Shown in pieces: positions 8,719 through 15,302 of a stretch of 16,131 nucleotides of DNA. Source of the stretch: Candidatus Brocadiaceae bacterium (lineage in GTDB: Bacteria > Planctomycetota > Brocadiia > SM23-32); NCBI GenBank assembly GCA_003551785.1, contig PUNP01000498.1, forward strand, positions 1 to 16,131, written 5' to 3'. The translations under genes were made by a program, and so were the position numbers. Every line of letters begins with the position of its first letter. Position 1 is the first letter of the stretch. The notes under the pieces were generated by a model. That model had not been told where the DNA came from, did not search any database, and saw only the letters and a program-made list of their open reading frames with translations.

Positions 8719-9117
8719 TTAACTTAATGACTCTTTGCAGTGTTCAATATATGTGTCAGGCGACATTAAATCTCTTAGCTGGTCCGGATTTTCCACTTTT
8801 ATTTTCATCAGCCAGCCTTGTTCGTAAGGGTCATCTGAAAGTGTATCCAAGTCCCACTCCAGCTCTTTGTTTACTTCAAGAATTTGCGCATCGGCCGGGG
8901 GCAGGATTTCATGCAATTTATCTAAGCTTTCTACGACAGCAATCGGGAAGCCTCTTAGCATGACATCTTCCGCTTCCGGTAGTTCCAGAGCAATGAGTTT
9001 CCCCATGATGTCAGTTATCGGCTCAGTTATCCCCATTTCCACGACTTCTGCGTCTATTCTCACCCATTCGTGGTTTGTGGTGTATGCTCTATCATCCGGT
9101 ACATTATATTTTGTCAT
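8719..9117 (-). CDS. GcvH-like (glycine cleavage H) protein lacking the lipoyl-lysine at its usual place
   Basis: A 132-residue biotinyl/lipoyl-fold protein that aligns along its length with glycine cleavage H protein: YTTNHEWVRI near the start, MGITEPITDIMGKLIALELPE, and DPYEQGWLMKIK near the end. H protein carries aminomethyl groups on a lipoylated lysine in an E-S-V-K-A motif. Here the gapless alignment gives V-E-S-L-D66-K67-L, so the lysine position holds Asp and a Lys follows one residue later. The usual SG turn after the hairpin is DA. Either it is lipoylated at Lys67 in a shifted register or it is a non-lipoylated paralogue. ATG 9117 has an AGAGGT upstream. No gcvT, gcvP, lipoate ligase or lipoate synthase gene is near; instead asd follows after 11 bases. 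Fold is confident, function open. Confidence 0.8.
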   Translation of the reverse strand: MTKYNVPDDRAYTTNHEWVRIDAEVVEMGITEPITDIMGKLIALELPEAEDVMLRGFPIAVVESLDKLHEILPPADAQILEVNKELEWDLDTLSDDPYEQGWLMKIKVENPDQLRDLMSPDTYIEHCKESLS

Positions 9118-9463
9118 TAAAGACCTCTAATTATTTGCTTCATAGTAAGCTGTAAATATCCAGTGAACTCAATCAGCGTAAGTCCGAAGTGAACCATGTC
9201 TGCCCTGGGAACGCGGATGTCTGGTCCGCACTGATAGTCTGTCGACGGAGACGCCCACGTTTGTGGTCAGTGGCAAACGTCGGTTAAAGCGTTCATACAT
9301 ATAAATGAAACGTAGTTCAATAAGGAATTACACACATCACAATCACCAGGCCCTTGTGGTAATGCTAAGGGGCTTACTAATAACTTGCTTTCAGTGAAGA
9401 GTCATAAATCCGGTTCATTTATTCTAATCGATAGTTTTACTGATTGCAACTTCCCAACGTTTT
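9118..9463. other. Non-coding divergent intergenic region with hairpins
   Basis: About 350 bases between the divergent gcvH-like and mreD-like genes hold no credible coding frame. Visible structures are a small palindrome with GCGGA at 9213-9217 and TCCGC at 9225-9229, a perfect 7-bp inverted repeat ACGTTTG (9257-9263) / CAAACGT (9274-9280), and an imperfect GCCCTT / AAGGGGC hairpin at about 9342-9375. No T tracts follow them. The minus-strand promoter of the gcvH-like operon should lie here, but I see only weak candidates. I see no glycine-riboswitch core. Confidence 0.5.
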
Positions 9464-9492
9464 TTGACAAATAACAGCTAAAGATTTACGAT
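9464..9492 (+). promoter_or_regulatory. Sigma-70-type promoter for the mreD-like gene
   Basis: A perfect -35 box TTGACA (9464-9469) is followed after exactly 17 bases by TACGAT (9487-9492), a good -10 box (extended run TACGATAAT). Transcription would begin near 9500, leaving a leader of about 45 bases before the preferred ATG at 9544 or only about 10 before the ATG at 9511. Confidence 0.65.
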
Positions 9493-9543
9493 AATCGGTA
9501 TATCCTGAAAATGTGTGAAACGTATAGTAGGATTCTCAATCCA

Positions 9544-10038
9544 ATGATAACCGTTAAAATAAGAAAAATCAGATTTTTTGTGGTGGCATCCATTATTGTG
9601 CTGCTTCAGCAATGCTTTACGCACCGGTTCCAATTGGGTTGGTTTCATTTTGATTTAATGGCTATAATGGCAGCTTATATTGTTATATATTCTGATGGCA
9701 AAAATGCAATCAATTATATTTTAATTTTAGGTTTACTGAGAGATTTGGGTAGTATGGGAGGGTTTGGATTGAGCTTTGTAAGTTTCTTCATATCAGCAAT
9801 AATTCTTTTATTAATCAAGGAGGTTGTTAGCAAAAACAACTTATTGTCTGACTTGCTCCTGTCTTTTGTGTTTGTAATGAACAGTATGATTCTCTACAAT
9901 ATACTTGCAAGCCATGCCCCACGGCCATTGCTTTTTTATAGTTTTTGCACTGCAATTATGAGCATGTTTTTAACGCCTCCTCTTTTCTTTTTGTTGAAAA
10001 GCTCAGGTGTTATCAAAGTTATAAAGACCACATTTTGA
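9544..10038 (+). CDS. MreD-like integral membrane protein
   Basis: A 164-residue, strongly hydrophobic protein with about five membrane-spanning segments (near 10-22, 33-49, 55-65, 73-93, 104-121 and 130-150). The segment GLLRDLGSMGGFGLSFVSF matches the short conserved stretch of rod-shape-determining MreD proteins, which act in the inner membrane with MreB, MreC, PBP2 and RodA in lateral wall synthesis. I chose ATG 9544, which has an AGTAGGA about 11 bases upstream and gives a normal MreD start; ATG 9511 would add 11 residues but has no ribosome-binding site and lies very close to the predicted transcription start. The gene stands alone: no mreB or mreC is adjacent, and it is visibly more AT-rich than its neighbours. 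MreD is poorly conserved, so another small membrane family is possible. Confidence 0.55.
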   Translation: MITVKIRKIRFFVVASIIVLLQQCFTHRFQLGWFHFDLMAIMAAYIVIYSDGKNAINYILILGLLRDLGSMGGFGLSFVSFFISAIILLLIKEVVSKNNLLSDLLLSFVFVMNSMILYNILASHAPRPLLFYSFCTAIMSMFLTPPLFFLLKSSGVIKVIKTTF

Positions 10039-10092
10039 TCTGCATCAAATGCTTTGGCTGGAGGCATTGATATTCAATCTCTGCTCTTATAT

Positions 10093-10121
10093 TTGACCCG
10101 AATCCCAAAATATGTTAGAAT
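10093..10121 (+). promoter_or_regulatory. Sigma-70-type promoter for the tRNA-Tyr/tRNA-Gly genes
   Basis: TTGACC (10093-10098) and TAGAAT (10116-10121) are separated by exactly 17 bases, with predicted initiation near 10128, about 15 bases before tRNA-Tyr. Proximity to the tRNA genes supports it as the promoter of a stable-RNA operon that may continue toward tuf. Confidence 0.68.
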
Positions 10122-10142
10122 TCCGGGAATGTAAAGTTGAGT

Positions 10143-10228
10143 GGGCAGGTTCCCGAGTGGTTAAAGGGAGCAGACTGTAAATCTGCTGGCATATGCCTTC
10201 GGAGGTTCGAATCCTTCCCTGCCCACCA
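10143..10228 (+). tRNA. tRNA-Tyr (anticodon GTA)
   Basis: Class II tRNA of 86 bases with encoded CCA. The acceptor arms GGGCAGG (10143-10149) and CCTGCCC (10218-10224) pair fully. The anticodon stem GCAGA/TCTGC encloses loop CTGTAAA with GTA at 10177-10179. A long variable arm follows, as bacterial tRNA-Tyr has, and the T arm holds GGTTCGAATCC. The discriminator base is A. Confidence 0.96.
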
Positions 10229-10240
10229 TTCACAAATTTG

Positions 10241-10315
10241 GCGGGCGTAGCTCAACGGAAGAGCGCCAGCCTTCCAAGCTGGCTGTTGTGGGTTCGAATC
10301 CCATCGCCCGCTCCA
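10241..10315 (+). tRNA. tRNA-Gly (anticodon TCC)
   Basis: Cloverleaf of 75 bases with encoded CCA, 12 bases after tRNA-Tyr and probably in the same transcript. Acceptor GCGGGCG/CGCCCGC is fully paired. The anticodon stem CCAGC/GCTGG encloses CTTCCAA with TCC at 10273-10275, and the T arm is GTGGG-TTCGAAT-CCCAT. Discriminator T is normal for bacterial tRNA-Gly. Confidence 0.96.
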
Positions 10316-10334
10316 TCTCCTTGGTTAAAAAATT

Positions 10335-10443
10335 GAGCCTGTTGCACAATTCACGAATTTCACCCAAAGCATACGACATGTGGGAGTTATAAGGCTTATA
10401 ACCTGCAATATTTAGTGATTGTTATGGTTTGTGCAACAGGCTC
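10335..10443. repeat. Small inverted-repeat (MITE-like) element between tRNA genes
   Basis: Perfect 15-bp terminal inverted repeats GAGCCTGTTGCACAA (10335-10349) and its complement (10429-10443) bound a 109-base segment with no coding capacity. Inside lies a 17-base palindrome, GTTATAAG-G-CTTATAAC (10386-10402). The CTGTTGCA core resembles the ends of IS6-family elements; that similarity is from memory and tentative. No target duplication is visible in the flanks. It separates tRNA-Gly from tRNA-Thr. Confidence 0.6.
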
Positions 10444-10468
10444 TATTTAGACCGGAAAAGGGTTTTAT

Positions 10469-10497
10469 TTGACAAATATTCCCAAATGAGTTAAAGT
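10469..10497 (+). promoter_or_regulatory. Candidate promoter with overlapping inverted repeat upstream of tRNA-Thr
   Basis: TTGACA (10469-10474), 17 bases, then TAAAGT (10492-10497), a four-of-six match to the -10 box. An 8-bp perfect inverted repeat, CAAATGAG (10483-10490) / CTCATTTG (10503-10510), surrounds the -10 box and could be an operator or a hairpin at the start of the transcript. tRNA-Thr begins 97 bases farther on, so a processed leader would be needed. Confidence 0.45.
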
Positions 10498-10593
10498 TTA
10501 TGCTCATTTGCAGAACTTTGTGACTATGTACTCTCGCCCGTCATTTTTTGTTATTCAAAAAAATTTAGGGTTCTATAGTAGCAGAGGATATGT

Positions 10594-10669
10594 GCTGCTG
10601 TAGCTCAGTCGGCAGAGCGCGTCCTTGGTAAGGACGAGGCCATGGGTTCAAGTCCCGTCAGCAGCACCA
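10594..10669 (+). tRNA. tRNA-Thr (anticodon GGT)
   Basis: Cloverleaf of 76 bases with encoded CCA. Acceptor GCTGCTG/CAGCAGC is fully paired. The anticodon stem CGTCC/GGACG encloses TTGGTAA with GGT at 10627-10629, and the T arm carries GGGTTCAAGTCCC. Discriminator A. It lies upstream of tuf, a frequent arrangement in bacteria. Confidence 0.96.
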
Positions 10670-10877
10670 TCAGCTTATATAACTGTAAGTAAAAAGATTG
10701 AGGATGAATGTTTTATAATTCGGCGTTCCGGGTGTGAAGATGCCCATTGCTTGATTTTCAAGATAAGATAATTCTTAAAAGGCTTAAATCCGAAGAATAT
10801 TGTTGTTCTAGATTCCGTATGGGAATGTTAATTAAAGTTAAGTTAATTTTGCTTTAGGCAAAGGAGGATAATTAAAA

Positions 10878-12071
10878 ATGGCGAAAGAAGAATTTAAGAG
10901 GACTAAACCGCACTTGAACATCGGTACTATAGGGCATATCGATCATGGTAAAACGACATTGACCGCCGCTATTACAAAGTACCTTCATAGTCAGGGATTG
11001 GCTGATTATCGCGCATTCGAGTCGATTGATAATGCACCTGAAGAAAGAGATCGCGGTATCACTATTGCTACACAGCACGTTGAATACCAGACTGAAAAAC
11101 GTCATTATGCTCACGTTGACTGCCCTGGGCACCGTGATTATATCAAGAATATGATTACCGGCGCGGCTCAGATGGATGGAGCTATTTTAGTTGTTAGTGC
11201 CGCAGACGGGCCTATGCCCCAAACGCATGAGCACGTTCTGCTGGCCCACCAGGTTAATGTGCCGGCTATGGTCGTTTTTATGAATAAAACCGACCAGCTT
11301 GACGACCCTGAGCTTTTAGAACTTGTGGAAATGGAAATTCGTGAACTGCTCAGTGCTCATGATTTCCCCGGGGATGATGTTCCTGTAATCAAAGGGTCGG
11401 CTCTCCAGTACCTTGAAAATGAAGACGATGAGGAAGCCGCAGCGCCGCTTGCAGAGCTTATGGAAGCGCTGGACAGTTACCTCCCCGAACCGGAACGTGA
11501 GGTTGATAAGCCTTTCTTGATGCCGGTTGAGGATGTATTTAGTATTAAGGGAAGAGGTACCGTCGGAACCGGGCGTGTAGAACGCGGTGTCGTTAAGGTA
11601 GGTGATGAAATTGAGATGGTCGGTCTTACTAAAGATGTGCGGAAAACTACAGTTACCGGTGTCGAAATGTTTAGGAAAACGCTCGATTCCGGACAGGCAG
11701 GCGATAATGTCGGTATCCTCTTGAGAGGTATTGAGAAGGATGAGCTGACAAGAGGGCAAGTACTGGCCGAGCCGGGATCAATTACGCCCCATACGAAATT
11801 TAAAGGCGAAGTATATATTCTGAAGAAAGAAGAAGGCGGACGGCATACCCCCTTCTTTGATGGATATCGTCCTCAGTTCTATTTCAGAACTACCGATGTT
11901 ACGGGAAATGTTAAATTACCCGAAGGACGGGATATGGTGCTGCCTGGCGATAATGTTACTATCGAAGCAGAACTGATCGAGCCGATTGCCATGGAAGAAC
12001 AACTCAGGTTCGCTATCCGCGAAGGTGGTAATACTGTTGGAGCGGGAGTTGTTACCGAAATCATTGAGTAG
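10878..12071 (+). CDS. tuf: Translation elongation factor Tu
   Basis: GTPase that delivers aminoacyl-tRNA to the ribosomal A site. It is full length (397 residues). The P-loop is GHIDHGKT (about 19-26), switch II is DCPGH with Asp81 and the catalytic His85, the G4 motif is Asn136-Lys137-Thr138-Asp139, and GSAL is the G5 motif. Domains 2 and 3 (about 200-397) are intact, with [12 protein letters not shown] and the [16 protein letters not shown] end. A strong AGGAGG lies 10 bases before ATG 10878. Two departures from usual bacterial EF-Tu are visible: Arg86 after the catalytic His (normally Ala, GHADY), and Thr138 in NKTD (normally Cys). The 208-base space after tRNA-Thr contains a TATAAT at 10714-10719 without a convincing -35 box, so tuf may share the tRNA transcript. 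rpmG follows after 15 bases. Confidence 0.97.
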   Translation: MAKEEFKRTKPHLNIGTIGHIDHGKTTLTAAITKYLHSQGLADYRAFESIDNAPEERDRGITIATQHVEYQTEKRHYAHVDCPGHRDYIKNMITGAAQMDGAILVVSAADGPMPQTHEHVLLAHQVNVPAMVVFMNKTDQLDDPELLELVEMEIRELLSAHDFPGDDVPVIKGSALQYLENEDDEEAAAPLAELMEALDSYLPEPEREVDKPFLMPVEDVFSIKGRGTVGTGRVERGVVKVGDEIEMVGLTKDVRKTTVTGVEMFRKTLDSGQAGDNVGILLRGIEKDELTRGQVLAEPGSITPHTKFKGEVYILKKEEGGRHTPFFDGYRPQFYFRTTDVTGNVKLPEGRDMVLPGDNVTIEAELIEPIAMEEQLRFAIREGGNTVGAGVVTEIIE

Positions 12072-12086
12072 CAGGGGTGGATTGAA

Positions 12087-12233
12087 ATGAGATTAGACCT
12101 AACATTGCAGTGCAGTGAATGTAAGGAGCAGAACTATCGTACATCCCGTAATAGGGATGTGGATAAACTACAGCTCAAAAAATACTGCCCATCATGCAGG
12201 AGCCATACTTTACATAAAGAGAGAAAGAAGTAA
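12087..12233 (+). CDS. rpmG: 50S ribosomal protein L33, zinc-binding form
   Basis: A 48-residue large-subunit protein located near the tRNA exit site. The translation runs from MRLDLTLQCSEC through KKYCPSC to a basic end, HKERKK. Two CxxC pairs (Cys9/Cys12 and Cys34/Cys37) form the zinc ribbon of the zinc-containing L33 type, as opposed to the cysteine-free paralogue used under zinc limitation. ATG 12087 is preceded by AGGGGTGG about 7 bases upstream. It lies 15 bases after tuf and ahead of tRNA-Trp and secE, the standard bacterial order. Length and placement are ordinary. Confidence 0.93.
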   Translation: MRLDLTLQCSECKEQNYRTSRNRDVDKLQLKKYCPSCRSHTLHKERKK

Positions 12234-12240
12234 TTCTTGT

Positions 12241-12274
12241 TTGGGTGGGAGGGTTTACCAACCCTTTCGCCCAA
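12241..12274 (+). other. Stable hairpin between rpmG and tRNA-Trp
   Basis: The inner stem AGGGTT (12250-12255) / AACCCT (12260-12265) closes a TACC loop. An outer stem, TTGGGTG (12241-12247) with CGCCCAA (12268-12274), adds seven pairs including one wobble. No T run follows directly. It may be a partial terminator or a processing signal that separates the tRNA from the mRNA. Confidence 0.45.
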
Positions 12275-12293
12275 CAATCTTTAGGTGGCTTTT

Positions 12294-12369
12294 AGGCCAG
12301 TAGCTCAACCGGCAGAGCACCGGTTTCCAAAACCGGCGGCTGGGGGTTCGAGTCCCTCCTGGCCTGCCA
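12294..12369 (+). tRNA. tRNA-Trp (anticodon CCA)
   Basis: Cloverleaf of 76 bases with encoded CCA. Acceptor AGGCCAG/CTGGCCT pairs fully. The anticodon stem CCGGT/ACCGG encloses TTCCAAA with CCA at 12327-12329, and the T arm carries GGGTTCGAGTCCC. Discriminator G is the tryptophan identity base. It lies between rpmG and secE, its usual bacterial location. Confidence 0.96.
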
Positions 12370-12426
12370 TTCATTGTTTAGCTCTCCTTCTTTATACAAG
12401 TTAAAAACCCCATTTGAGGTTTACTA

Positions 12427-12873
12427 ATGAAGTTCGAACCCTATAAGCCTAATCAAGGTAGATACGCTCGTTTTTCTGTCGCCGGGGCTTTGGCAGTATT
12501 ATTTCTTTTTGCTGCCTGGAGGACAGTGCGTTTTGTCGGATTAGGGGAGTCTTTTGCCTTAATTGGCTTGAATGTGCCTTATGCTGTGTTATGGGGGGCT
12601 TTGGTCTTTTTCGTATTAAGCCTTTTCGCTTTATTCTTCGTCACCGGATATAAAAGCGGTATTAACAAGTTCGATCACACGACAGCTTTATTTATCGATC
12701 TTTTGATCGATACTGAGGGTGAGTTGAAAAAGGTATCATGGCCTAGTAAGGAGGAAATTAGAAGGTATACGATAGTGGTGATTGCAAGCGTTATATTCAT
12801 TGGCGGTTTAGTATATGTTGTTGATTTTGTCGTCTCATACGCTATGAGTGGGTTGAATGTGCTTCCTGTTTGA
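12427..12873 (+). CDS. secE: Preprotein translocase subunit SecE
   Basis: Inner-membrane subunit of the SecYEG channel. The 148-residue protein has three predicted membrane segments (about 17-37, 46-75 and 114-138). The conserved core is the C-terminal third, with an amphipathic helix, ELKKVSWPSKEEIRR (about 98-112), followed by the essential last membrane helix. Three-segment SecE also occurs in enteric bacteria, while many other bacteria have only the last segment. ATG 12427 has TGAGGT about 8 bases upstream. It follows tRNA-Trp and precedes nusG by 83 bases that show no further feature. Confidence 0.93.
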   Translation: MKFEPYKPNQGRYARFSVAGALAVLFLFAAWRTVRFVGLGESFALIGLNVPYAVLWGALVFFVLSLFALFFVTGYKSGINKFDHTTALFIDLLIDTEGELKKVSWPSKEEIRRYTIVVIASVIFIGGLVYVVDFVVSYAMSGLNVLPV

Positions 12874-12956
12874 CTTTTTTGGTTTAGTTGCCCGTTAAGC
12901 GACTTTTGATATTGTTTACATAAAAACTTTCTTGATTTAATAGATAGGGTGATAAA

Positions 12957-13502
12957 GTGCCTAAGCAATGGTATGTAGTCAGAGTTCAAAGCAATAGGGA
13001 GGAAAGTGTTTGTTCCGCTTTGGAACAGAATATTGCAGTTGGCGACTTGGAGGACACCGTACCCAACGTCATAGTTCCTACCCAGCAGGTAGCCGAGATA
13101 AGGGACGGGAAAAGAAGACAGGTTGACAAGAAGTTATTTCCAGGTTACGTCCTGATGGAAGTTGAGCTTGATGATGATGGGAATATACCTGACGGAGTCA
13201 AGTTTTTAATTAATGAAACCAGTGGCGTCGGAGATTTTATCGGTGGTGAAGGCCCTGTACCTTTGAGTGATGAAGAAGTGGCAAGGTTGTTGGGGCAAGC
13301 TGAGGAAGAGGAGGAAGAACCATCATTGCAAATAGAGTTTTCCGAGGGAGATATGGTGGAGATTAAGGAAGGTCCCTTTCACGATATGAAAGGGCAGGTA
13401 GAAGAGGTAAATAATGCTACCGGTCGAATTAAAGTCGTTATAAATGTTTTTAACAGACCAACCCCTGTCGAGTTAAACTACTGGCAGGTAGAACTTGCAT
13501 AA
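12957..13502 (+). CDS. nusG: Transcription termination/antitermination factor NusG
   Basis: RNA-polymerase-binding elongation factor that couples transcription to Rho or the ribosome. The start is GTG at 12957, with AGGGTGA six bases upstream, giving MPKQWYVVRVQSNREE as expected. The NGN domain spans about 1-108, with LFPGYVLMEVE at 60-70. The KOW domain is at about 126-181, FSEGDMVEIKEGPFHDMKGQV. Between them is a linker with six consecutive glutamates (116-121), more acidic than usual. The typical G-V-T-G-F-V-G ahead of the linker reads GVGDFIGG here. Total length of 181 residues is normal. It lies 27 bases before the rplK start. Confidence 0.95.
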   Translation: MPKQWYVVRVQSNREESVCSALEQNIAVGDLEDTVPNVIVPTQQVAEIRDGKRRQVDKKLFPGYVLMEVELDDDGNIPDGVKFLINETSGVGDFIGGEGPVPLSDEEVARLLGQAEEEEEEPSLQIEFSEGDMVEIKEGPFHDMKGQVEEVNNATGRIKVVINVFNRPTPVELNYWQVELA

Positions 13503-13529
13503 AATAACAGTCTTATAGGGTATTCAGTG

Positions 13530-13970
13530 ATGGCCAAGAAAAAAAAGAAAGCACAGCCGAAAGCAGTTTTGAAGGTTGAAGTAGTTGGCGGTCAAGCCAA
13601 TCCGGCGCCTCCGTTAGGTCCGGCTTTGAGCCAACATAACGTGAATATAGGTCAGTTTATTAGTATGGTCAATGAAAGGACCAGTGATCAGATGGGAGTG
13701 CCATTGCCTGTTGAGGTTCGCGTGTTCCAGAATGGGTCATTCGAATTTGATGTTAAAACTCCTCCTGCTTCTTATTTGCTTAAACAGGCTGCTCAGGTTG
13801 CTAAAGGTTCGGGTCTTACCGGTAAAGAAACTGTCGGCAGCGTGAGTAGAGATCAGGTTCGTGAGATAGCTGAGAAAAAAATGGAGGATTTGAATGCAAA
13901 CGATGTTGAGGCGGCTGCAAATATTATTGCCGGTACTGCGAGGAGCTGTGGCATCACAATTTCTGATTAA
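13530..13970 (+). CDS. rplK: 50S ribosomal protein L11
   Basis: Protein of the GTPase-associated centre that binds the L11 region of 23S rRNA with L10. I place the start at ATG 13530 (146 residues), nine bases after an ATAGGG; a GTG immediately upstream at 13527 would add one residue. The N-terminal domain has the proline-rich loop NPAPPLGPALSQHNVNI, where factors and thiopeptides bind. The C-terminal rRNA-binding domain shows KTPPASYLLKQAA and ends NIIAGTARSCGI. The first residues are unusually basic (MAKKKKKAQPK), a short extension relative to typical L11. It lies 45 bases before rplA in one operon; L1 often autoregulates this operon by binding its mRNA, but I cannot point to the site. Confidence 0.96.
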   Translation: MAKKKKKAQPKAVLKVEVVGGQANPAPPLGPALSQHNVNIGQFISMVNERTSDQMGVPLPVEVRVFQNGSFEFDVKTPPASYLLKQAAQVAKGSGLTGKETVGSVSRDQVREIAEKKMEDLNANDVEAAANIIAGTARSCGITISD

Positions 13971-14015
13971 AAAAATAGGAAGCGTTTAAATACGTTTGAG
14001 GTGAAATAGATAACA

Positions 14016-14696
14016 ATGGCGAAGAAAAGTAAAAGATATCAAGAGGCAAAAGAGAAAGTGGATGTTAGTAAGGATTATAGCGTATCTGAAGCTATAAACA
14101 TACTAAAATCCGTTCCCGGGGCCTCTTTCGATGAAACTGTTGAGTTAGCGGTATTATTAGGGATCAATCCCAAAAACAGTGACCAGCAAATCCGAACTTC
14201 TATTGGTTTGCCTCACGGGACAGGCAAGTCCGTGCGCGTAGCGGTATTCGCTGAAGGTGATGATGCCGTCGCAGCTGAAGAAGCTGGTGCCGATATCGTT
14301 GGTTCTGATGACCTTGTGGAAAAAGTTTCTGATGGATGGCTTGAATTTGATGTCGCTATTGCAACTCCCCCCATGATGCGCAAGATTGGTGCATTGGGGC
14401 GTTTCCTCGGCCCCAGAGGTCTGATGCCTAACCCTAAAAATGGTACCCTTACCCCCGATGTGAGCAGTGCTGTTGAGGAATTCAAAGCCGGTAAGGTGGA
14501 GGTCAGGAATGATTCCGGTGCTAATGTTCACCTGCCTGTTGGTAAACTGTCCTTTCCGACCGATCATCTGGAGGAAAATGTACGGGCCGTTATTCAAAGT
14601 TTACAAGGGATGCGCCCCCCGGGTATCGGTCACAATTTCTTTAAAAAGGTTTTTGTAACAACAACAATGGGCCCCAGTGTTCAGTTAAGTGTCTAA
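14016..14696 (+). CDS. rplA: 50S ribosomal protein L1
   Basis: Large-subunit protein forming the L1 stalk, which helps release of deacylated tRNA from the E site; in many bacteria it also represses its own operon. The 226-residue protein contains the signature [18 protein letters not shown] in domain II and a second rRNA-contact segment, [18 protein letters not shown]. The C-terminus is MGPSVQLSV, as in other L1 proteins. ATG 14016 follows a GAGGTGA about 11 bases upstream. Length is close to the usual 229-234. It lies 45 bases from each neighbouring gene. No anomalies are visible. Confidence 0.97.
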   Translation: MAKKSKRYQEAKEKVDVSKDYSVSEAINILKSVPGASFDETVELAVLLGINPKNSDQQIRTSIGLPHGTGKSVRVAVFAEGDDAVAAEEAGADIVGSDDLVEKVSDGWLEFDVAIATPPMMRKIGALGRFLGPRGLMPNPKNGTLTPDVSSAVEEFKAGKVEVRNDSGANVHLPVGKLSFPTDHLEENVRAVIQSLQGMRPPGIGHNFFKKVFVTTTMGPSVQLSV

Positions 14697-14741
14697 TGAA
14701 TATTTTAAAGCCTTTTTCACGCATTTCATAGGATTATTATT

Positions 14742-15284
14742 ATGTCTCGCCAAATAAAAGAATTGATGGTAAATGAGTATTCAGACCGTTTTGCCGATCT
14801 CAAAGAGCGTGGATGTGTCGTGTTAAACTATCAGGGTTTGGATGCCAACGCGACTTCGGAAGTGAGGTTGGAGCTGAAAGATAAAAATAGTGATATGTTT
14901 GTCGTTCGTAACAGGCTCCTGGCTTTAAGTTTGGAAGAACTTGGTATGCCCGAGCTTAAAGAATGTCTCCGCGGGCCTTCGGCACTTGTCATGGCATCCG
15001 ATCCCGTTGCCTCAGCCAAGGCGGTAAGTCAGGTACGTGAAGCTTATCCGCAACTTACCATCCTGGGGGGGTATGCTGAGGGTAATGTTTTAGATCAGCC
15101 TGATATAGACAGGCTGGCAGATATTCCCGATAGAGAAGTACTGTTGGGCCAGGTGTTGAGTTTGATCACTGGACCAGCGCAGCGCTTTGTCAGCGGGCTT
15201 AACAATTCAATTGTCAACTTGGCCTCTGTTTTAAAGCAAATTAAGGATAAGAAGGCAGAGGCGGAGAACGAAGGGTCTGAATAA
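14742..15284 (+). CDS. rplJ: 50S ribosomal protein L10
   Basis: Base of the ribosomal stalk; it binds 23S rRNA beside L11 and holds several L7/L12 dimers through its C-terminal helix. The 180-residue protein starts MSRQIKELMVNEYSDRF and has the rRNA-binding stretch NYQGLDANATSEVRLELK, the conserved FVVRNRLLALSL block and PSALVM. A long C-terminal helix (about 140-175, NLASVLKQIKDKKAEAE) is the L7/L12 docking region. The start has only a weak TAGGAT about 9 bases upstream. The 45-base space before it is too short for the structured L10 leader found in some phyla. The gene is separated from rplL by 255 bases that include a MITE-like insert. Confidence 0.93.
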   Translation: MSRQIKELMVNEYSDRFADLKERGCVVLNYQGLDANATSEVRLELKDKNSDMFVVRNRLLALSLEELGMPELKECLRGPSALVMASDPVASAKAVSQVREAYPQLTILGGYAEGNVLDQPDIDRLADIPDREVLLGQVLSLITGPAQRFVSGLNNSIVNLASVLKQIKDKKAEAENEGSE

Positions 15285-15302
15285 GTTATTACCAGGAACT
15301 AG

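Noticed and set aside
8541..8963. 140-codon open frame on the + strand opposite asd and the gcvH-like gene
   Set aside because: It overlaps two strongly supported minus-strand genes, has no ribosome-binding site and encodes a low-complexity Ser/Leu-rich sequence typical of antisense frames.
9118..9300. Glycine riboswitch upstream of the gcvH-like gene
   Set aside because: I see no recognisable conserved glycine-binding core on the minus strand; the GcvH-like protein itself may not belong to glycine cleavage.
10143..10669. tRNA cluster as an integration (attachment) site for a mobile element
   Set aside because: No integrase gene and no repeat of a tRNA 3' end is present in the window.
14157..14597. 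146-codon open frame on the - strand inside rplA
   Set aside because: It lies entirely antisense to a conserved ribosomal protein and shows no protein-family resemblance.
14697..14741. Ribosomal protein L10 leader ahead of rplJ
   Set aside because: The space is only 45 bases and has no kink-turn-like structure; too short for the known leader.
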